Assembly: GCA_965199845.1 (NCBI GenBank)
Contig: CBDATZ010000024.1
Span: forward strand, 124,001 to 188,000
Direction: 5' to 3'
Source of the DNA: Ilyomonas sp965199845
Lineage (GTDB): Bacteria; Bacteroidota; Bacteroidia; Chitinophagales; Chitinophagaceae
DNA length: 64,000 bases
In this document: one piece after another, positions 60,578 through 64,000 of the stretch
Numbering within the stretch: position 1 is the first letter of the stretch
Layout of the letters: each line of letters starts with the position of its first letter
Notes under the pieces: model-generated
What the model saw: the letters and a program-made list of their open reading frames with translations, nothing else
Database searches by the model: none
What the model was told of the DNA's origin: nothing
Position numbers and translations under genes: made by a program

Positions 60578-60681
60578 GTTTTAGTTGACAATTAATAGAT
60601 GACAGTTGGCAGACAACTTACATTTTGTATCTTGATTCTTGCTACTTGAATCTTGTATCTTGTTACTTGTAACTTCTCTAT

Positions 60682-61389
60682 TTATCTGGTTGGTTCCTGT
60701 AGTACATCTAAAAAATCGGCGCTGGCAGCTTCCATTTTATTAGCCGTTTTATCTATTTGCGCCGTCAAATAATTATAACCCACATACGCCAGCAAACCAA
60801 CAATTAAACCTGTTGCCGATGTAATCATTTTTGTATATATACCACCGGCAATTTCGCCCAGTTGCAACTCGCCTTTCGAGGCAATGGTGGAGAACAATTG
60901 CAACATACCCACAATGGTTCCGAGAAAGCCAAACATAGGCGCAATACCCGCAATTAAGGAAAGAATAGACAGGTTGCGCTCCATTTTATACATCTCCAGT
61001 TTGCCCACATTTTCCATGCTTTTCTCAATGTTATCAATGGGTTTACCAATGCGTTGTAAACCTTTATCTATCATTCTCGCAACAGGGTTATCCGTATTTT
61101 TGGCAATGTTCCTGGCGCCGGTTAAATTGCCGGTTAAGATATTATCGCGCACAATATTCATAAAGTTCGCTTCAATTTTTCCGGCTTTTCGAATGGCAAT
61201 CAAGCGTTCGAAAAACACGAAAATAGAAGCCGCAAACAATAAGTACAGCGGATACATAATCCAGCCACCTTTGTTCAATAAGCTGCCGAGCGATTCGGAA
61301 GTTTGCGAAACTGCAACTGTAGTACTGTCTGCTACCTGTAGTAAAATTCCCATTCCTTGTTTGGTTTGCGCTAAAGTATCTGTAACCAC
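60682..61389 (-). CDS. exbB: MotA/TolQ/ExbB proton-channel protein
   Basis: Three membrane helices are seen, at about 38-55 (IMYPLYLLFAASIFVFFE), 145-170 (LIAGIAPMFGFLGTIVGMLQLF) and 185-210 (MITSATGLIVGLLAYVGYNYL), with the conserved P-x-x-G-L-L-G-T-V-like motif in PMFGFLGTIVGM. A periplasmic hydrophobic N-terminus without a long signal is normal. It would form the proton-conducting complex with ExbD downstream. An internal start at 61353 is possible. Confidence 0.92.
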   Translation of the reverse strand: MVTDTLAQTKQGMGILLQVADSTTVAVSQTSESLGSLLNKGGWIMYPLYLLFAASIFVFFERLIAIRKAGKIEANFMNIVRDNILTGNLTGARNIAKNTDNPVARMIDKGLQRIGKPIDNIEKSMENVGKLEMYKMERNLSILSLIAGIAPMFGFLGTIVGMLQLFSTIASKGELQLGEIAGGIYTKMITSATGLIVGLLAYVGYNYLTAQIDKTANKMEAASADFLDVLQEPTR

Positions 61390-61545
61390 ACTACAACGCC
61401 GTGTTTGTGAATAAATTACCTGAACCGGATTTTTTATAAAATGTTTTTCACATGAAATAGGAACACGGATAACATGGATTTTCTACACGGATGAAAAGAA
61501 TTTTTGTGATAAATAAATTCATCAAGACAAGAGTTATATATCTGA

Positions 61546-61764
61546 CTAAAAGATTATTACAATTAAAATTAGTGTTATTGATGCAACCATAAAAGATAAT
61601 ATAAACATGCAGCCCTTATTAGTTGTTGCTTTGATAGCTCTTTTTTTGGTTGAAGATTTTGATGCTGCTTTTCCAAGTCTATAAGTTGTCTTGAACATAT
61701 TATTGAGAAGCTGCATTCCTTTTTTTGACTTTTTTGACCAAGGGTCATAACTTCTTCTTGCCAT
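61546..61764 (-). CDS. Small membrane-anchored basic protein
   Basis: This 72-residue protein has a highly basic N-terminus (KKSKKGMQLL, SKSSTKKRAIK) and a C-terminal membrane helix (MFILSFMVASITLILIVIIF). Tail anchoring is predicted. Unknown family; stand-alone gene. Confidence 0.6.
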   Translation of the reverse strand: MARRSYDPWSKKSKKGMQLLNNMFKTTYRLGKAASKSSTKKRAIKATTNKGCMFILSFMVASITLILIVIIF

Positions 61765-61872
61765 GTTTCAACTTAACATTATTTAAATCACCTATTCTTT
61801 TGATGTTATTTCTAAATTATTATACAATATGCTTAATATAGATAGTTAGCCTTTGTTATTTCTATCTACACT

Positions 61873-62619
61873 CTAAAAATCAATACCAATCCAGCTGCGC
61901 TTGTTTTGTTCGTACTTTTTGAAATTGAATTCATATAATTTTCCGGGGCGGTGAGATACATCGCTTTCCATTTCGCCGGTATCAATCAGGAAATCCATAT
62001 TAAAAAACTTCTTCCTGAAGTTGCGCCGGTCCATTTTAGTATTCAGAATAACCTCGTATAAACTCTGTAACTGGCGAAGCGAAAAACGGTTTGGCAGCAA
62101 ATTAAATCCCAGCGGATGTTCCTGAATGCGCTTTTGCAGCCATTCGTAGCATTCCTGAATAATAAGGCTGTGATCAAAAGCCATATTCTGTAAACCCTGC
62201 ACGTTGTGCCAGTGCAGTTCATTATCCATTTTCTTTAACTGGTGATCTTTGATATTCAAAAGCGAGCAATAAGCAACGGTGAGTACGCGCCCGCCCGGGT
62301 GACGGTCAGGGTGACTAAATGTCTTTACTTCTTCCAGGTACACATCATCCATACCGGTACGCTGTTTCAGTACGCGATAAGCGGCGTCGGTCAGTTCTTC
62401 ATTATCGGTAGCAAAATCGCCGAGCAAACTCCATTTGTCTTTATACATTTCCAAATCGCTCCGTATCAGCAGAACCTTTAGTTCATTTTCATCAAAACCA
62501 AAAATGGTACAATCTACCGTAATCGGGATACAGGGATAAGAAGCCACAAGCGCCTGAACATTTCGTATTAAACCGGTATCTTTTTTTTGTATTTCTGTAG
62601 CAGGTTCTGCAAAAGCCAT
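61873..62619 (-). CDS. NUDIX-winged-helix regulator (NrtR/AraR type)
   Basis: The start at 62619 (MAFAEPATEIQ) gives 248 residues: an N-terminal NUDIX-like domain (about 20-150; VDCTIFGFDENELKVLLIRSDL, HWHNVQ) and a C-terminal winged helix (SLRQLQSLYEVILNTKMDRRNFRKKF). The NUDIX catalytic REUXEE box is not preserved (TDNEELTDAAYRVLKQRTG), so the domain likely senses a ligand such as ADP-ribose or a sugar. In Bacteroides this fold includes AraR. It is divergent from the membrane protein gene at 62770, and a palindrome between them is a likely operator. The longer frame from 62790 overlaps that gene and is not used. Confidence 0.88.
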   Translation of the reverse strand: MAFAEPATEIQKKDTGLIRNVQALVASYPCIPITVDCTIFGFDENELKVLLIRSDLEMYKDKWSLLGDFATDNEELTDAAYRVLKQRTGMDDVYLEEVKTFSHPDRHPGGRVLTVAYCSLLNIKDHQLKKMDNELHWHNVQGLQNMAFDHSLIIQECYEWLQKRIQEHPLGFNLLPNRFSLRQLQSLYEVILNTKMDRRNFRKKFFNMDFLIDTGEMESDVSHRPGKLYEFNFKKYEQNKRSWIGIDF

Positions 62620-62729
62620 CGTACGTGTATATTTATGTAAGCAACCAGTTAACAAGCAATAATACAAAAATAAAGATTTACTTACTTCTATGATTACCAT
62701 CTGACCTGACTTAAAAAAAATTTGTTGAT

Positions 62730-62750
62730 AAGTAAAATCTCTATTTACTT
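62730..62750. promoter_or_regulatory. Candidate operator palindrome
   Basis: AAGTAAA (62730-62736) and TTTACTT (62744-62750) form a perfect palindrome with a 7-base spacer in the intergenic region between the divergent NUDIX regulator and membrane protein genes. A further TTTACTT half-site lies at 62677-62683, and TCTATTTACTTTG recurs at 63749-63761 before the last gene. Confidence 0.55.
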
Positions 62751-62769
62751 TGTAATTCAAAGTGCTTTT

Positions 62770-63444
62770 ATGAATAAAGAAATACAGCATCTGGATACGC
62801 TGAGAGACATTAAGACAATGATGGAACGAAGCAGCCGCTTCATCAGCCTGAGTGGTCTTAGCGGTATAGCGGCTGGTATTTGTGCTCTAATCGGCGCCTG
62901 GTTTGCCGCCGGCGTTGTAAAACAAAGCGAAGCTGGCAGTATAAATGAGGTAAACTTTGATCGCAATTCGCGAACGCCGGGAAACGATGTGAGCGTATAC
63001 GAATACATGGGAAGTTCTTTGTTCCGGATTGCAATTTGCGTATTGATAGCTGCGCTTTTCTTTGGCTTTCTGTTTACCTATTTACGCAGCCGAAAAACAA
63101 ACACGCCCATCTGGGGAAAACAGGCAAGAAGATTAATAATTAACGTTGCTGTTCCTATGATTGCCGGTGGTATTTATTTATTAAAACTGATTGATAACGG
63201 AAATTACGGATTGATTGCGCCCGGATGTCTTCTTTTTTATGGCTTAGGTTTGCTGAACGCCAGCCGATACACCTTAACCGAAATACGGTATTTGGGTTAT
63301 GCCGAGATATTGCTGGGATTAATAAACCTGTATTTTATTGGAAAAGGTTTGTTGTTCTGGGCAATTGGTTTTGGCGTATTGCATATTGTGTACGGCACTT
63401 TTATGTGGTGGAAATATGAACGAAATGATGAGGTAACAAGATGA
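62770..63444 (+). CDS. Multi-pass membrane protein
   Basis: With start 62770 (MNKEIQHLDTL) the protein has six membrane helices, around 28-45, 80-100, 118-138, 150-165, 175-192 and 198-213. The first helix FISLSGLSGIAAGICALIGAW is preceded by a short cytoplasmic head, as in several Bacteroidota envelope proteins paired with a small winged-helix regulator. The gene overlaps the regulator by ATGA, so both are translated together. Its activity is unknown. Confidence 0.75.
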   Translation: MNKEIQHLDTLRDIKTMMERSSRFISLSGLSGIAAGICALIGAWFAAGVVKQSEAGSINEVNFDRNSRTPGNDVSVYEYMGSSLFRIAICVLIAALFFGFLFTYLRSRKTNTPIWGKQARRLIINVAVPMIAGGIYLLKLIDNGNYGLIAPGCLLFYGLGLLNASRYTLTEIRYLGYAEILLGLINLYFIGKGLLFWAIGFGVLHIVYGTFMWWKYERNDEVTR

Positions 63445-63740
63445 ACAATCCGATTGAAAAATTAAATAAAGTTTTTGATAGCCGCGTGCGCCTCGGCATT
63501 ATGAGCGCGCTGATGGTGAATGATGAAGTGAACTATAATTCTTTAAAAGAGCTGATGGAAATAACAGACGGCAACTTAGCCAGTCATTTAAAAACGCTGG
63601 AAGACAACGGTTATATCAAAATGAGCAAAGGTTTTATCGGGCGAAAAACCAATACGGTGTATTCGGTAACCAAAGCCGGAGAAAAAGCATTTAAAGAGCA
63701 TCTGGATGCACTTGAAAAAATGATAAAATCTATCGGCTAA
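63441..63740 (+). CDS. Winged-helix transcriptional regulator
   Basis: The 99-residue protein has a winged-helix DNA-binding fold: RLGIMSALMVNDEVNYNSLKEL, TDGNLASHLKTLEDNGYI (recognition helix) and KAFKEHLDALEKMI. It resembles the small MarR/ArsR-like winged-helix regulators of Bacteroidota. Overlap with the membrane protein gene (ATGA) and the CreD-type or sensor-free organisation suggest it controls its own operon. The next gene, at 63783, has the same upstream motif. Confidence 0.88.
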   Translation: MNNPIEKLNKVFDSRVRLGIMSALMVNDEVNYNSLKELMEITDGNLASHLKTLEDNGYIKMSKGFIGRKTNTVYSVTKAGEKAFKEHLDALEKMIKSIG

Positions 63741-63782
63741 TTTTTTTGTCTATTTACTTTGAAATAAAAAGCACTTTTAAAA

Positions 63783-64000
63783 ATGAATGATAAAATTCAT
63801 AAAGAAAAAAGTATCACCACCCGAATATGGATGTACACATCATTAAACATAACGTTTGGCATATTTGTAATTGAAACAATCAGGCGGGGCTTTTATCCAA
63901 AATCATTTTTATCCGGCATTCCCTTATTTATTTTTTTCCTGATTTTCAGTTCTCCTGCGCTATTAATTCTATCTGGTTTAATCCAAAAGATAAAGAACTA
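63783..64000 (+). CDS. Membrane protein, partial
   Basis: The frame opens at ATG 63783 (MNDKIHKEKSITTRIWMY) and runs off the right edge, giving 72 residues with two membrane helices (SLNITFGIFVIETI and LSGIPLFIFFLIFSSPALLIL). It is likely co-regulated with the preceding membrane protein gene, because TCTATTTACTTTG lies 22 bases before the start, as it does before 62770. The family cannot be named from this fragment. Confidence 0.6.
   Translation, partial: MNDKIHKEKSITTRIWMYTSLNITFGIFVIETIRRGFYPKSFLSGIPLFIFFLIFSSPALLILSGLIQKIKN

Overview
The window looks like the chromosome of a Bacteroidota bacterium, most likely Chitinophagaceae or a close relative (inference from gene content, no 16S seen). 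The right part carries families typical of that phylum: a DUF4199 protein, a DUF5020 outer-membrane protein, secreted GH92 alpha-mannosidase, MIOX with an SSS transporter, a crtD-cruF-crtZ carotenoid set, a NUDIX-winged-helix regulator, and short AT-rich leaders with few Shine-Dalgarno sequences. Left of about 25.1 kb lies an integrated mobile island; right of it is ordinary chromosome.

1-18.0 kb: mobilisable-element backbone. It holds a partial DnaE-type polymerase running off the left edge, ArdC antirestriction protein, AlpA-like regulator, Toprim primase-like protein, VirD4/TraG coupling protein, MobC, a MobA/VirD2-type relaxase with a candidate oriT hairpin, a serine recombinase, and a cargo of small unknown genes. 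Two cargo loci are broken by single-base frameshifts. Unlike the rest of the window, this part shows E. coli-like sigma70 promoters (TTGAC-17-TATAAT) and clear purine-rich ribosome binding sites. No mating-pair (T4SS channel) genes are visible, so it looks mobilisable rather than self-transmissible unless they lie further left.

18.07-20.73 kb: a complete IS21-family element (istA, istB) with iterated end repeats and no visible target duplication. 20.9-25.1 kb: small genes, a ribbon-helix-helix-like protein behind a duplicated 25-bp repeat, a response regulator and PAS histidine kinase arranged tail to tail, and a tyrosine recombinase. Directly upstream of the recombinase are tandem repeats and a 21-bp fragment that fits the 3' end of a tRNA gene, taken here as the right attachment site.

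25.2-28.95 kb: an rtcB RNA-ligase cluster with a companion protein of unknown function, an AAA+ ATPase and an intergenic candidate structured RNA. 29-33.8 kb: a membrane LuxR-type regulator, DUF4199, inositol oxygenase and a sodium/solute symporter. 33.9-36.5 kb: an AT-rich type II restriction-modification island with two DNA methyltransferases and a nuclease gene interrupted by one in-frame TGA. 36.6-64 kb: mostly housekeeping and accessory genes (histone-deacetylase-like protein, MsrB, threonine aldolase, carotenoid genes, pseudouridine synthase, LpxD-like acyltransferase, DUF433/DUF5615 toxin-antitoxin pair, GH92, ApaG, ThuA, AlkB, YigZ, RibD, PrmC, ExbB/ExbD, NUDIX regulator) with a histone H1-like protein and three copies of a long inverted-repeat element at gene ends. 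The most unusual items are the rtcB-linked RNA candidate, the two-part promoter style of the island, the split WxG-repeat protein and the attachment-site architecture.
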